A DNA stretch of 22,180 nucleotides from Magnaporthiopsis rhizophila (taxonomy: Eukaryota > Ascomycota > Sordariomycetes > Magnaporthales > Magnaporthaceae). Positions within the stretch are counted from its first letter, which is position 1; each line of letters starts with the position of its first letter. Of this stretch, positions 7,378 to 20,291 are shown piece by piece. The notes below the pieces were generated by a model. The model did not search any database and was not told the origin of the DNA. It saw only the letters and a program-made list of their open reading frames with translations. Location: assembly GCA_003049465.1 (NCBI GenBank), contig PYSS01000243.1, forward strand, positions 1-22,180. Reading direction: 5' to 3'. The translations under genes and the position numbers were made by a program.

Positions 7378-8700
7378 CTGTCCGGTCCAAGTTAGCGTGG
7401 TCCCACGGCTGCAAAAAGTAGACATGCCGGCCGGTTGCTGGGTCCTCCGTATGGGATGGCTGCGATCTGCAGCGTTTGCAGGAAGTGTAGTGTAAAGGGG
7501 AGGGATGAAAATCCCCGAGTATGGGGTTCGCAGCAGCTGCGCGCAGCCCCCTGTGGTCGGCCAGGCGCAGCCAGATCGAACACGAGCGTGGCGACGCAGC
7601 TAGGGGGTTCGGGAGGAGCAATCATTTGTGGCCCGGCGTGCCATCAACGCGACGGGCATGGCCGCTGTGAGAGGTGAATGCGGGAGACTTCCTTGGAAAT
7701 GGCAAGGAGGGTTGCAAGGCAAGACCCGACGCGCAGAGGGGCTGGGGGAGCACTCAGCGGCCTCATTGGCCCGCCCAGGGGAAGAGAGGGGGCAACGCGG
7801 GCTTACTCTTTTCTCTCTCTCGGACTTGGGCTCCGATATCTTGCTGCTCGGGTGCCCCCCTTATTTTTTTCTTCTTTTTTTCTTGTTCTTGAATACCCTT
7901 GTGTATGGCCACCCTATGGGAGCGTTTGTCGTAAATGGCCTTTTCGTCGATGGCTGCTGTGCCCCTGGAGGCTTTCCTACTTGCGCCGTTCCTTGCGGCA
8001 GCGTCCTCGTGGCTTCCCAGTTAAGGGTGGTGGTATGTGCGTGGGGGTTGCTTGTATCCGTGTGGCCACCCTGATGTTCACTGGTGGAATCAGTCTGGGC
8101 TTGAGAGGTTGTGTCTTTGGGTGTCTTCTGGCGACAGGCTGTCTCCTATTCCGTGGTGTCTGTCCCCAGGGATCGATGTTGCTGGCTGTCCCGAGCTGTG
8201 TGCTGGGCCTTTGGGCGGTGCGAGTTGGCTTGGTGCGCCGACGACAACTGGAAGATTTCGTTTGTCTTCCCTGTGCTTATCGACAGCTCCGGGGAGGAGG
8301 CCGGTCGGATCTGAGATGTGATTGTGCGAGGTGAGATGTCTTCGGGATATTTTCCGAAGGACGGGAGGAAGGTGTGGAAAGGGTAGTAGTGGTCTTGGGT
8401 GCGGAGACACTGCGGATGGAGAATGCGGCTACCTATATACCCCTTTGAGGAGGAGGAGGCAGGATAGTGATCTGGGGCTGCTGGGGCTAGTGGCGGCTCC
8501 CGAGCTCGGATGGCAGGGAAGCAGAAGCTGTAGCTTGTCGGGGCAATCCTGGCATGAGGCTAGGCTGGACTGGATGGTAAAGTACGAGACCGTTGGCCAA
8601 TACGAGGGCGTGGGCGTATGCAGCAGGTGTGGTCAAGGGGTTTCGATGCTGCAGAAGCGGGCGGTGGGAGACGGGTAAGCAAAGGTGTAAGGGTTGAGAA

Positions 8701-8720
8701 GCGTGTGCGTGCGTGTGCGT
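8701..8720 (+). repeat. Doubled GCGTGTGCGT
   Basis: Two adjacent copies of a 10-base unit sit in the G/T-rich region. Simple-sequence expansion is the likely cause. Confidence 0.8.
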
Positions 8721-8825
8721 GGTCGCCCGCCAAGGTGTGTGCGGTAGCAGCTGGCGACAGTGGTGGAGCTGGTCAGGTAGGTGGAGGTGGAGGGCACCCA
8801 GGGCGATGGTGTGTGGTGTGCGTGT

Positions 8826-8839
8826 TGTGTGTGTGTGTG
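8826..8839 (+). repeat. TG dinucleotide microsatellite
   Basis: Seven TG units follow a TGTGGTGTG stretch. This is ordinary simple sequence. Confidence 0.8.
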
Positions 8840-9747
8840 GTCTGGTGGTATTGGAGGCTCAACCAGGGCCCAGGGAGCTGAACACGGTAGTACCAGGTGC
8901 CGGATGGGAGCCTTGGGGCTATGTGTATGAGGCGACCGGCTGGCAGCGTTTTTTTTGCAGGAGCGGAAGTGCAAAAGGACCCAGCTGGGTGTGCGTGGGG
9001 TTGCGAGAACCGAGGAGCACTTTTTTTGCCTCGCGCTGGTACGTGGATTCTGCTGAAATGAAATCTGGGACAGAAAGAAAAGAACAAAGTTATGGAAGGA
9101 GCAAATAAGAGGTGACGACAGGGCAGGGGCGTCCTGCCGCGAGAGGGAAGGGGCGAGGAGAAGTGCGACTGCCCGGCCTCTTTAAGCTGGCGACGCTTTG
9201 GGTCGTGCGGAATCTACCACCTAAGACAGCCTGGCGCCAACCGCCCCGGCAGACGAAACAAAAAAGAGGGCCCCTCAGATGGCCTGGCCAGAAAACAGTA
9301 ATACAAATGGGCCGGGAGATGGGAAAAGTGGAGGAGGGAGCAGCGGCGCGCGTTGGTGCTTGGGTCCTAGATGGGGGAGGGGGTGCTTTTCCCCAGCCAT
9401 ACATTGCACCCTTCTCCTCGGTCAGTAGACCCCGTTTTCTGGCCCGTACACGGCAAGCAAAGACCCAGCCCTGCCTGGCCGAGCAGTGTCAAGTATTTGC
9501 TGCGTCGACGGCCGACGTCCGTGTACAAACCTAGTACCTGCCTGGCCGCAGCACCAAGAGCAGCGTTAGGGCCGGGCAGCTAGTCGCAGTTGAGACTCCA
9601 CCCGCGGGCAGCCTCCCTCCTGCCAGCACACCAGGAGCGGGTTTCCGAGGCGAATATCATATGCAGGCTTTGATAGGATAGGGACTTCCTGGCTGCCTGC
9701 TTGCCACGGTGGAGGACATGTAGGCAGGGGCAAAAGGGAGACCACGG

Positions 9748-9782
9748 GATGATGGTGATGATGATGGTGGTGGTGGTGATGG
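9748..9782 (+). repeat. GAT/GGT trinucleotide microsatellite
   Basis: Mixed GAT and GGT units run for about 35 bases. No coding frame around it is convincing. Confidence 0.8.
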
Positions 9783-11088
9783 ATACGCTATGCTACGTCT
9801 TCGGCCCGCCGCGGCTTGAAGGAGGAGGCCAACCCGGCAGTCTACTGCTAGCCTGCATTGTTGCTTCCATGCCGCCCATCTTCCGGGGCTAGCAGTTGAG
9901 GTGTGTTGGTACCTCGTTAGTCTACCGACTCGGCCCCGCTCGGTCAAGCACAGTAGGGTGGCAAGTGGGCAGTGGGCACATAGGGGGTACGTCCCAGGTC
10001 TGTTGTTCTGCTCTGCCTTGTTCTCACGCCTTGCTTAAGCGGCCTCCATCGAGTCAAGGGGTCCACGGGCCTCACTTTTGCTGCTTCTCTTCCCTTCCAT
10101 GTCGTTCTCGGCGTGCCTCTGAAGTCTCTATCCGATGCCATCATCGAGGCGCAGGGACATGCTGCAGCCTCCCAGTCTCCATGGAGGGATGTATAGCCGC
10201 CCGCCCATGCTAGACCCCACCTTATTCGAAGGGCTCTGTTCGTTTTATTTGATATGTGTTGTGTCCAGCGCACAACGCCCCATGGCAAACATCTAGGTTT
10301 AGACCAACGAGGCGTGTCTTTTCCTTCTCTTTCTCTCTTGGTAGGGAGTCGACTAAAATCAACCGTCTCTAGGCTGATCTCCCACGCTCGTGTGTGCTCG
10401 GCACTGGCGAACTAATGGTTACTCTCGCCCTGCATCTCCCGTCCCATGTTTTGCGCCTGTAGTCACGGCATTTCCCCTTGAGCGGGATATGCCACCTTTT
10501 TTTGCGTTTCCTCAGCGCCCATCGACCTGAAATCACACCCTCCACTTCCAAGACCGCATCGGGGCGGCAATGCTGTAGGTACGAGATCCCTGGGTTCTGC
10601 AACGCTGTCTCCAGCGCGGCGGTAGGCAACCAACTCGCAGATCCCGGCACCTGGCTCGACCGGCCAATGGCAGGTGATGACGCCGGATTGGTTCCAAGCT
10701 GGGGGCGAGGACGAGAGCCAAACAGTGCGTGTCCGGCATTGGAAATGTTTGGCCTTATTTTGTCCAGTCGATCCCCGCAGTGTCTGGCTATTTACACACC
10801 CCTCAAGTCAAGCCTCGGACTCCAGATGCGGTTTAGGCCAAAGACACACCTGCTAGAAGAAGGACGGTGAAAAACACAGGATCGAGTCATTACAACGGAG
10901 GACGAGCAAGCAAGCGTCGAGTAATGGAAAAAAGAAAGTCTTTAGGTTCGGGAGAAGAAAGGGCCTTTCCACCAAGCACCCCGACCGGCAGCTAGCGATC
11001 AGCTATGCATCAAGCCCCTTGTTTTATTTTCGAAACCTGAGAAGCAGTCTTCTGTTTTCCATGCAGCCGCAGACCATGCCGCTATCCG

Positions 11089-11222
11089 AGAAAAAAAAAG
11101 AAAAGAAGACAAAAAAAAAAAATACGAAGGGGAAAAAGGGTCAAGGAGCATGCGGCCATACCCGGAATGGAATATCGCAGAGGAAGAGGAAAGGAGAGGA
11201 GAAGAAGAAAAAAGAAAATGAG
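11089..11222 (+). repeat. Purine-rich low-complexity tract
   Basis: Two A runs (about 11091-11099 and 11111-11122) and a GAGGAAGAGG-type stretch (11177-11222) make this region strongly A/G-biased. It gives lysine-rich frames that are not genes. Confidence 0.75.
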
Positions 11223-11654
11223 CGGTACTTCCAGCGAAATACATTGCCCCACCACGGCATCACATTGACGTTTGATTCGTTCCGAGCGTCAGCCTGCGCA
11301 ATGGCCCAACGGGTAACTGCAGCTCGGCCAATACAGAAGGGTGGCAACGCCGTCAGTCAGTCAGTCTGCCTGCCGCCGTCGCCTTCTTTCCTCGAGCTCG
11401 GCTCCTCTCCTTTGTTCTCTCTCCCTCATTCTCTTGGTTTTTCATTTTGCTAGGTAGGTATTGTGACGTGGCCAACCATGGAAGCTTTTACCACCCCTTT
11501 AAGCCTTCCCCCTTTTTTTTTTCCTGGCCGAGACTCTACTACACCTGTCTTTGTTGTATTTATTTCCACACCCTTTGGTGGTCTGGATAGGCTTCGATCC
11601 GGGCTTAGCGCGCGCGGTTTGACAGGCAGCCCGGTGCTAGCTAGCCAAGTGGGA

Positions 11655-11673
11655 AATAATAATGATGATGATA
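11655..11673 (+). repeat. AAT/GAT microsatellite
   Basis: AATAATAATGATGATGATAA. Simple sequence only. Confidence 0.8.
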
Positions 11674-12960
11674 AGATCAAGGGCAGCTAGTCCGGGGTGT
11701 AACATTAGACCCCAAACGGCACGGCCGCGAGATAGAACAGGGTAAGTGGATGGATGGGATAGCCAGGGGGCGCATGGGCGATCGCGCGAATGACTTGCAT
11801 GGAGGACCGCTACTGAGAAAGGACTTGGGCTCCTTTAGTTGATTCGTTTTTACAGGAAGGGGTGTTTTGGATCAAAGCATTTGGCTTTCGGCCGAAAGAA
11901 AAAGCCAAGAGTATAAGTAATATGAGAAATAACAAAGCCACCCACCCGACAGCGCGCCGTTTTGGATCTGGGGCAAACTGCCCAAAGGAATATCTGTACT
12001 GCGCTGCCAAGCGTTTTGTTTGCTCTATTCAGGCCCCGGTGCAGCCTCGCCACAGCTCTCTGCTTTCGTCCACTCGTTTTTTCTTGCTTGGGTAGCGTGC
12101 CGTCGTAGCTCGCTTCCTGACGAGTGTGGACGGCCAACGAAATCGCCCCGATTCGCCCGACCGGTGTGCTCGTCTGGGAGGGGTGGCGGTTCTGGAAGCT
12201 CCCGGTGTCGGTTCATCCACGCCATGTTATTTTAGGGTTCGGCCTCACGAGCCCTTCCCGCTAGCTTGCCTGTGCTGGCTTTTACTAGAGATGCGCTTGA
12301 TCAAATTTTTTCGTTTTTCTTTTCCCTTTTTTCCGCCCTCGTCCAGCCAGCAGACACGTAAAAAAGTTACCAAGATGTTGGAAGAGAGACGACTCAGGGG
12401 GTAAGGCGTCAACAGAAAGCAGGGAGGACCGAGCAAACTCATGGAGGCCGAGGCCCTCCCCGGCCTTTCTTGGCCTGCCTATGCTATGCGCCTGGCGTCG
12501 TCAGCAAACCCTGCCGGAGCCGCCCATTAGTTGAGCGCGGAACGGGAGCCTACTAGGAAATAAAAATCAATTGCCGTGTCTGGGTCCTTGCTTCCGAGCA
12601 GACCGCCGGGCGCCACCCGAGCATGGGGCATCGTTAGGGAGGCGATGATGGCGGGTTAGAGTTCGCGAAAACGTGGCACTATGGAGCCAGCGTTGGGTCC
12701 GACGGAGTCGGCCATGTTTGCCTGTTTGGGCGTTTTCTGTTTCTCCGAGGTCCGTCAGAAAAAAAAGCCCATCTTGATGCTGTCATGTTTGTCTATTGCT
12801 CGGACTATTTAATTCTGGCGCTTGCTTGGTCTACATACGGTAGGCAGAATAGGCCCTTGTCTGGCCATCCATCGCCACGCTTTTCTGGGGGCGAACACGG
12901 ATGCTACAGCAGTCAAATGACGAAATAATCCCGGAAGATAGATAGGTAGGTATGCACGTA

Positions 12961-15900
12961 GGCAGGCTACCGAGAAGCATGGGCCTGCCGGCCGACACGC
13001 TCCAGACTCACCTCCCTCCGTGCTGGGGGAGCCTGCAAGATTAGATCTGGAATTAAGGGGCAGGCTAGATAATACAGAAACTTATGGAGAGCCAACAGAG
13101 ATCTGCGAGCACAAAGGCCGATCCGTCCCCATAACCCTCCATCGGCCCTTGCCCGCTGGTATACAGCATACGCGGGACGGAACCCCTGTCTTCGTCCGCG
13201 GTCCTTGGTCATGGTCTACCGTTTCCCGCGCGCCTCCTCCACACCCCCACTGGCAAGGGCCGGCATATCTATGACTTCGGGGCCGACCTATGGTTTCCGG
13301 CCCTGATGTAGGTGGATATGTTGTCTTTTACACGTTGATCTAGCGGCAACCGGCTGTCTCAGCGTCGACCCCGGCAGACGTGGCTTTTATTCGACATGAG
13401 CACAAGAGGCAGGAGATCAGGCCATTTGAGGTGAGGATACGCCTTCCCTACATCATTGGCAAGGACTAGCGTCCGAGAAATCACAGTGCAGTAAAAATCC
13501 GTACACACTATCACATCACAAAGTGGTCCTTGCTCTGTTGAGCTGATTATGGGAAGGAGGGGGTGGGTGGATGTGAAGAGAGAAGCGCAACGGCCGAAAG
13601 GGATTCGTGAGAATCTGAAACATAAGTTTGATAGAAGAAAGAAATTATGAAGAGAGAGGAAGGATGGAAAGACCAGCGGCACCAGGAGCAGCGCGCCGCT
13701 GCAAGTGCTTACCAGGGGCGGCTTCCCTGGCCATCGTCCAGTAATTTTTCACCCTGGCCGTCCTTTGGGCGACCACGCGGGTGTCGCCAAGATCTCTGGC
13801 ACGGGAACTTGCACCGACAAGAATACCTGCCCGCAAGAGCTGGCCCTCTTCCCAGCGGCGGCTGCCCGCAGTTCCCCACCCCATCATCGGCCGGCCGCCG
13901 CCTCTTCATTCCCAGTATGCATGATGTGAACACGAGAAGAAGAAAAAAGAAAGGAAGAAAGGAAAGAAGCGTGTCCGGACGGGCTAGGGGTGGAAAGTTG
14001 GCGCATGCTAAGCCCATGCCGATTAACAAGCGAAATTTATGAGAAACAGCACTGTCTACCAGAACAGGTGACATGGAAGACCGGGAACGGGTTGTTGGAG
14101 GGGAAATCGATCAGCGAACTTGGCGGTCTGCAAAACAACTGGCTATATCGTGGAGTCAGCTGCTACCGAAATCTAGCAACAAGGGAGGCGGAACCTGTCC
14201 TCTGGGTATCAGAATGTCCTGTAGACCCCATAATCTTAGCTGATGAAGGGTTCTGTGGGTTGCCGCCGTGCCGCGACACCCCTGTGCTTTGCTTCCTCTT
14301 CCTTCCGCCTCTACGGCAGGCCATCCCTAGCGCCCCGTGCATTGTGTCTTGATTGGTTTTTTTCCATACGGGCTACGCACTGGGGACAAGGAGATAAGGA
14401 GTGCTCGGATAGTGGGGTGGGCAGGAGAAAGAGACGGAGAGAGAGGGGGAAAAACAACTGCACTCGGAGCGTGTATCTTACATCCGATACGAGCTATTGA
14501 TTTCCTTGGCCGTCTCTCACTCCTGACAGGTTACCGACATGTCCACGGCAAATTACGGTCATCCAAAAAGGAAACATCTGATAGGAGCTACCTGATTTTA
14601 TGCCGTGGTGGCCCGAATTGCAAGCGGAAAAATGGTTGGAGAGTGCGGTAGGACTGGAGGGAAACACCGATGCTCCTGCTGGCTCGACGTGTATACCCTG
14701 AGATGCACATCATGATTGTGATCCACCTCCATGTCGGGAGTGGCTGGCTGAACGGCACACAGGATAGGTAGGATTAGCCATCATCCAAGCTAAGCAGAGC
14801 AAGCCACGCAAACAAGCCGCCTACCTAGATAGCAAATTGATGGTCGGGATGTCCAAGTCAGCGAGCAAGCTAGCTCGCTCACCGTGACAAAAAAAAAAGC
14901 ACACGCCCCCTCCATTTCACCCGTCCCTTTTTCTCTCTCGCCCAAAGGAGCCACCCCAGTTCGTTCGCATGCTCCCCGCACCGAAGAAGGAGGCGAGATG
15001 CCATGAACGTGCAAGCAAAATAGAAAGAGATTTCAGATCTTTGTGCTATGTGACATATCACCAGCGTCGCCGGCACAAGACCTACCTGTCAAAAAAGGGG
15101 CAAGAGATAATGGGTGTTTCAGAATTTGAGATACCGGAGCTTGATATGGACAGCAGTTCTCGAAACAGAGCCTGATGACGGCTTCCCCCATCTGCCGGAC
15201 CCGGCCTGTTTTCTGCTTTTTTTTCTCTGTCCTTGCCACTGCCGGCCTGCAGCGACCACATGCCCATACCTGTTTTTCTGCGGGTGCGATCGATGAGATT
15301 CCTCCAACAAAAGACTCACGTTGGCAAGAAAAATAGAGTGAGGCTGACGGGCGACCAGAGGAAATCCGACTGGCGGCGCCGGTCCTTGATGAATGGCCAC
15401 ACCTCCCGTCCAGCCCACGAAGTAAACACGGGATTCGCGAAGTTTCTGGATAGGTAGGCAGTAGGTGGTGCCCAGCTGCAGGAGGGAAGCATGGAGATGA
15501 TGGCTGCTTTGCTCCCGGCAGGCAATTTCGTTGGACCTGTCGAGGCTCGAGAGTGGATTCAGCCGACGATCAGCAAAAAGAAGGGGCGGGGTGATGATCA
15601 ATGGCTGTGGTGGTGTGCTCGGCGGCCAGCTGCTCATCAATAGTTGGGTGGCCACACACCAAGCCACTGCTGCCCCCGCGCGCCCGGCTCTGCTGGAGAG
15701 ACGATTGCGTCTTTCTCGCGCCCGTTCGCGCCTCGTCGCCCTTGCATTTACGCCAAGATCTTCAGCGTTCGTTGGCACAGTGGGTAATCCCGTATCATTC
15801 GGCATTCACGGTAGTTAATCTTCTTGTGACGCAAGACTTTGACATCCGCGTCGATCATTGGCTTGCTTACTGACAGGCCATGAAAACCGATGAGCGGCGA

Positions 15901-17160
15901 AAAAGACGCGCATTGCTGTACCCAAGTTTGGTTGGGCCTATTGGCGTCGGGAAGAAAGAAGGGAATCACAAATAAGAATGACAAAAAAACAGAGCGGCTG
16001 CGTTTGCTGGCCGCGCGGAAATGTTACCGCGCCACACCGGCCAGGACTTTAGCCCACCAGAAGAAGAAACGGTACGGCGAAACGCGCTGTAGGCTAATAT
16101 TAAGGGTGTGTAGATCTGTGAGTTGTCTCTCGATGTGCTAGCAGAATGGCATGAGGCCTGCAGCCGGTCTGGCTGCAAACCCAAACTACGGCGACAACTA
16201 CGTAATGCCAACGGCCATAGTGGGGAGGAGTAGGTGTATACAAAGGACCTCGAGTGGGAGAAAAATATGAAAACTGATGAGAATAATCCTTGAAATTGTC
16301 AGAATTATAGCATGTATGCGCTGAATTCAGCAATTTGTGAACGGGAAGCATCGGCTGCCTCCCGACCTCATTATCCAGCCAACCAGTCGCCATGCTCCTA
16401 CATGCACTACGTCACAGCCGTCTAGGGGCCAGCTCTCGCTATACACATCCATGCTACCGTAGCCATGCAGCCACAGCCCTCCCGGCCTGGCGTTCTGTAG
16501 CTCAACCGTGATCCCATGACGACCTCCATGCCTGGCAGACGACAGGAACAGGGATAGACTGAGATTGGAGATAGATGCAGCCACCTTACCATTTGCCGCT
16601 CGGAAGGCCACCACCGTGCCCATCACCTGCACACATGACCTCTCTTCCAGCCAGCCCATCCCTCAAGAGGGTGTGTGTTGTTCGGGCCCGCTGCTGCATC
16701 CCACCATCTTTCCACGTCTGCCTGCCGCCAGGGGAGGTTCTCTGGTCGCCAGCAAAATGAACCCCGCGTCGGTACAAGTGGTACCGACACGTACCTCGAG
16801 AGGGACCTTGCGTACTTCCCCCGGCTGGGCACGGCCACGTCTGCCCGGGATCTGCGAGAAGCAGGCGCCGCGCTTTTGTTTCCTCTTCCTCGTGCCGCAA
16901 TTCCGCAGAGGAAAAAGCGGGACTTCCGCCGTCCGGTTGGGCTCTGACATACGTACATGCCAAGCACAGAGAACGGTGGATTGTGGTGACTGTTCACGAG
17001 ACGCAGCTGCGGACCCAGCCATCTTGAGGCTTCCATTTGCTAGCTGGTTCGACAGAGAGAGTGGCCGATGGACGCAGAGACGCGTCCCTAGCTCGATCGG
17101 TGCTCTGGTGACGTCTGTTGAAAGGAAAACAACGGCCAAAATAAAAGGAACACCTGGGTA
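12961..17160. other. Gene-empty segment
   Basis: The longest frames (minus 15805-15119, 228 codons; plus 16565-17161, 198 codons) are overlapped by comparable frames on the other strand, have no recognisable domain and have Arg/Ser/Pro-rich composition typical of chance frames in GC-rich DNA. A spliced gene with small exons cannot be excluded by eye. Confidence 0.45.
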
Positions 17161-18829
17161 AATAGGACACGCCGAGAATGGTACAACAGAAACTCTCAGT
17201 CCGATTCCGTCCTTCCCCTACATCTGCTCCTCCTCAACGGGCATCCCGATCGGCAGATCAACATCGTCAACAACCGCACCACCCGCCGATATTCATCTAC
17301 CTATCTACGCAACGCTCCCGTTTCAGACCTGGCGAGGGACCACGTGGCTCCCTCCAGAACCTCTTGCCTTTCATCCGTTCGTCCAGCGCTGCCGTCATAA
17401 GTCACATCTTTAAGCAAGCACACCACTATGCGCACCATCCCACTACACCCCTTTTCTGTTGCCGAGGGAAAAAAACACAAACAAAACAAGGAGGAGCGGG
17501 ACAGTTCGTCCAACGACAATGGTTGGTTCCTGGGTACCCGGCAGTCCAACGAGGAGGAGGGCGAAAATCGCGCTTTGCCCAAGACAACGGTGATTCCCTG
17601 CTTCCCCGGACCCATTCTGTCTCACGCGTGGGCCCCTGGGGATGGGATTGGGCTGGAAAGAGAGATAGGCGCCCCCGAAAGGCGATTGGAGGGGCTGGGG
17701 CAGACATCACGACGGCCCAAGGTCGGACTCATCCGTGGCTCTCCCAATCAGCTTTGCTCCAAGATAATGGATACCGGTACGTGGCATGGCGGGGAAGGGT
17801 TGCGCGGAAGACGCGGAAGATGCGGAATTAATGACCACCACGGGGGAAATTAAGACCGAGATAGCGGACTTGTAGTAGAGCATTTGCATGTCCAATGAGC
17901 AAACGCAGAGAGGGAGGACGTCATGGATCCCCTACACACCCGAGGAGGAAGACGTCAAGAGAGCGTCTCTGGAGCTTATACTGAGTCATCACCAATATCT
18001 CCAGGCCAAAGTGCTGTATGCACATACGTCCCCTGTCCCGTTTAGGGGTTCAGGGGCTGCCTGCCGTTTTCGGGCAGAACCTTGTGTGGCATCATCACAA
18101 CATCACCATGTTGTGTTCAAAAACTTGCAATTCCATAGTCTGGGGTTTGCCGGGTAAGCCAGTGCAAACGCCGATAGACAAGTTCAAAGAAGCATGTCTT
18201 CTCCCCCAGTTTATTACTGCTCCTTCCCTCGAGACAGTACACGAGCGTAGAGGAGGCACCTTCTGTCACTGCTGCCAAGACCGTGATTGCCGTTACACAT
18301 TTGGGCATAGGCTTTCCTTTTTTTTCACTTTTCAAGACACCGAGGTCTTAAGGGGACACTGTAGATAGCATACAGGAAAAGAATAGAAATAAAACAAAAG
18401 TCGCCTTTCTATCGAGAGAACGAGCTGCTGTCAAACTCTCACGCAAACAAAGTCACAAAGGAAGTAGTCGGGGTCCACTCGACATTCCACGACGGCGCGG
18501 AATCGCCTGACAGGAAACCGACTCTCGTTACGGGAGACCAGGCTGGCCTAGAACACCTCTCGCCGTCGGTCCGCGCTCAACCGACTCGTCACTAGGTGAC
18601 GGCGGGATGATAGGAACTCTTTCTCCGGTGATTGTGGGCCGCAGCCGTCGTCCGTGATGGGAAGATCCCTGAGCAAAGAATCGTCTGGCAGGCTGTCAAG
18701 CGGTGTGGGGGTGTTGTCTGTGTTGTCCCGAATTGCGTCTTTTTTCTTGAGCTCTAGTGACGACGCGATCGGCCGGTCTAGCCCAGACTAAGCCTGCCGG
18801 CTAGCGAACAATACCCAGGCACACATGGC
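17161..18829. other. Gene-empty segment, unrecognised frames
   Basis: Two overlapping plus-strand frames (17178-17831, 217 codons; 17428-17853, 141 codons) open here, but neither shows a known domain or a consistent third-position bias. From about 18369 to 18824 even small open frames are absent on both strands. I cannot assign a function. Confidence 0.45.
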
Positions 18830-19486
18830 ACAAGGAGCAAACAAACATTTTGGTTGTGAGGCGCGGCCCCGTCCACAGCGAGGGCAATGCCAAGTCATGC
18901 GAGCAGCAGACATCCGTAGGCAGCCTCAGCGCAAGCAAGCAAAGTGGCGAACTAGTGCGCCCCGATCAATGTTTTCTTTTTCGACTTGCCTAGTGGGCGT
19001 CCAAAACCACTTCCCGCCTGCCGAGACACTTTTTCCCCCTTCTCTTGCCAACGGGCAGGGCAGCACAGACACTTCGCTCGGACAAGGATCGCCCGTCGTT
19101 TCTCCACCAGTTCATGCAACGTGGTACATGGTACAGTACGCCCGTGCTGTGTCTGGGATCCCCCGGGTTGCTGCATGTCAGAAAGGAGAGCGCAGGCGAG
19201 CGTCTAGGCTAGCAGAGGGGGCGGCGGTGGAGACGAGAAGGGGGTGAGGCGAGGGAGGGGGAGAGAGAAAGAAGGAGTAGGGGCGTGTAGGATGCGTTAC
19301 CCGGTGCGAGGCTGTGGTTGGGCGGATGGTCCGGGTCATGATGGAAGCAGCTAGATGGGCAGACATGCTTGTCTTGGTGCCGCCCCGTCCTCCTCTGGCC
19401 GTGGCCGGGTGGTATGTAGGCAGTCATGCACGGGTTTCAAGACGTTACCTAGGCAGCCGTTAAGCTATCTCGGCAGTTGGACGACC

Positions 19487-19527
19487 TTTTTTTTTTTTTT
19501 TTTTTTTGGTTTTTTTTTTTTTTTTTT
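19487..19527 (+). repeat. Double poly-T tract
   Basis: Twenty-one T's, GG, then 18 T's. Possibly the reverse of an A-tail, but no target-site duplication or retroposon body was seen. Confidence 0.9.
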
Positions 19528-20077
19528 ACAAACCGGGCGGGCGGCCGCATGGCGCGAGGTGAAGAAATCAAGCCAGCCCCTTCGTAAAACCTTTTCCTCC
19601 CTTCTCTTGAGGCTGGCTATCTTGGTACGTACCAGGTAGCTTGCTACCGGCAAGCCCTCGTCCTTGTCAGGCCACACACCCCCCTTGGTGGGCTCGCGTC
19701 CTGCTCTAGTCCACTTTACGCAGGTGATCCCGGGACCAAAACACGAAAGGGCCGAAAGGGATGTCGAAACATCAGAGTGCCAAGAACGCCCTGCCACATG
19801 GATCCTGGGGCGGGCATCCGACAGCGCAGAGCGTCTAGACGCCCGAGCTAGTCGCACTGTCTGCTGCGGTCGTGGCGAACGGCAGACGATGACACCAGTG
19901 CCAGAGTGTAACGTTGACGTGAGTCCCGCCTCCCCAGGCAAGAACCCAGTTGGGCAGCAGCAAGTACCTCGGTCTCACATATGACAACAGGCCAAGGCAG
20001 GACGGCCACAGACATGAAACGACCCTGAATGGGCCAAACAAGGCGCAATGACAGGCGTGACAAAGACTTCACGTTCG

Positions 20078-20107
20078 GCAGCAGCAGTAGCAGCAGCAGC
20101 AGCAGCG
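20078..20107 (+). repeat. GCA trinucleotide microsatellite
   Basis: About nine GCA units with one GTA interruption. In one frame it gives a poly-Ala run, but the surrounding frame is short and unrecognised. Confidence 0.9.
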
Positions 20108-20267
20108 GGAGACAGCCCGGGCGCCCCGGGGAAGGCTTGGTGGGCTGTTCCTGGCTTATCGGCGAGTGAGTTCCAACTGCCAGGGGAGCATTGCAGGTTC
20201 AACAAGCGTCTCGCTGGCGCAGCTGGTGGTCCTCAGAACGAAGCTGCCGTGCGATGGAAGGATGCGG

Positions 20268-20291
20268 CCACCTAGGTAGGTACCTAGGTGG
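20268..20291. repeat. 24-base inverted repeat (hairpin) built from TAGG repeats
   Basis: CCACCTAGGT and ACCTAGGTGG are exact reverse complements, separated by AGGT. It could form a 10-base stem with a 4-base loop on either strand. No coding gene is adjacent, so a role as terminator or binding site is not supported. It may simply be a symmetrical form of the dispersed TAGG repeat. Confidence 0.8.

Larger units (their letters stand above)
7378..9900. other. Gene-empty, G/T-skewed segment
   Basis: No gene can be supported. Overlapping open frames on the plus strand (for example 7678-8334, 218 codons) are rich in Gly, Arg, Val, Cys and Trp, as expected from G/T-rich DNA, and match no family I know. 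The stretch from about 7900 to 8960 has clearly more G than C and more T than A on the plus strand, with small repeats: a doubled GCGTGTGCGT at 8701-8720, a TG run at 8826-8839 and a GAT/GGT run at 9748-9782. Confidence 0.5.
9901..12960. other. Gene-empty segment with A/G-rich tracts
   Basis: No gene is supported. All open frames are under about 145 codons and unrecognised. The segment holds purine-rich DNA at about 11089-11222, a TAGG pair at 11452-11461 and an AAT/GAT microsatellite at 11655-11673. GGCTTCGATCCGGGC near 11589 recalls a tRNA T-arm, but no matching acceptor, D or anticodon stems could be drawn. Confidence 0.5.

Noticed and set aside
7678..8334. 218-codon plus-strand open frame with Cys/Val/Leu-rich stretches
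   Set aside because: Three overlapping frames are open through the same G/T-skewed DNA. The apparent membrane-like segments follow from base composition.
11575..11625. Possible tRNA T-arm (GGCTTCGATCCGGGC)
   Set aside because: No acceptor stem, D-arm or anticodon arm could be drawn at the right distances.
15119..15805. 228-codon minus-strand open frame
   Set aside because: No recognised domain, Arg/Ser/Pro-rich composition, overlapped by comparable frames on the other strand. Not enough to call a gene.
19487..19527. Poly-A tail of a minus-strand retroposon
   Set aside because: No target-site duplication, no promoter boxes and no reverse-transcriptase-like peptide nearby.
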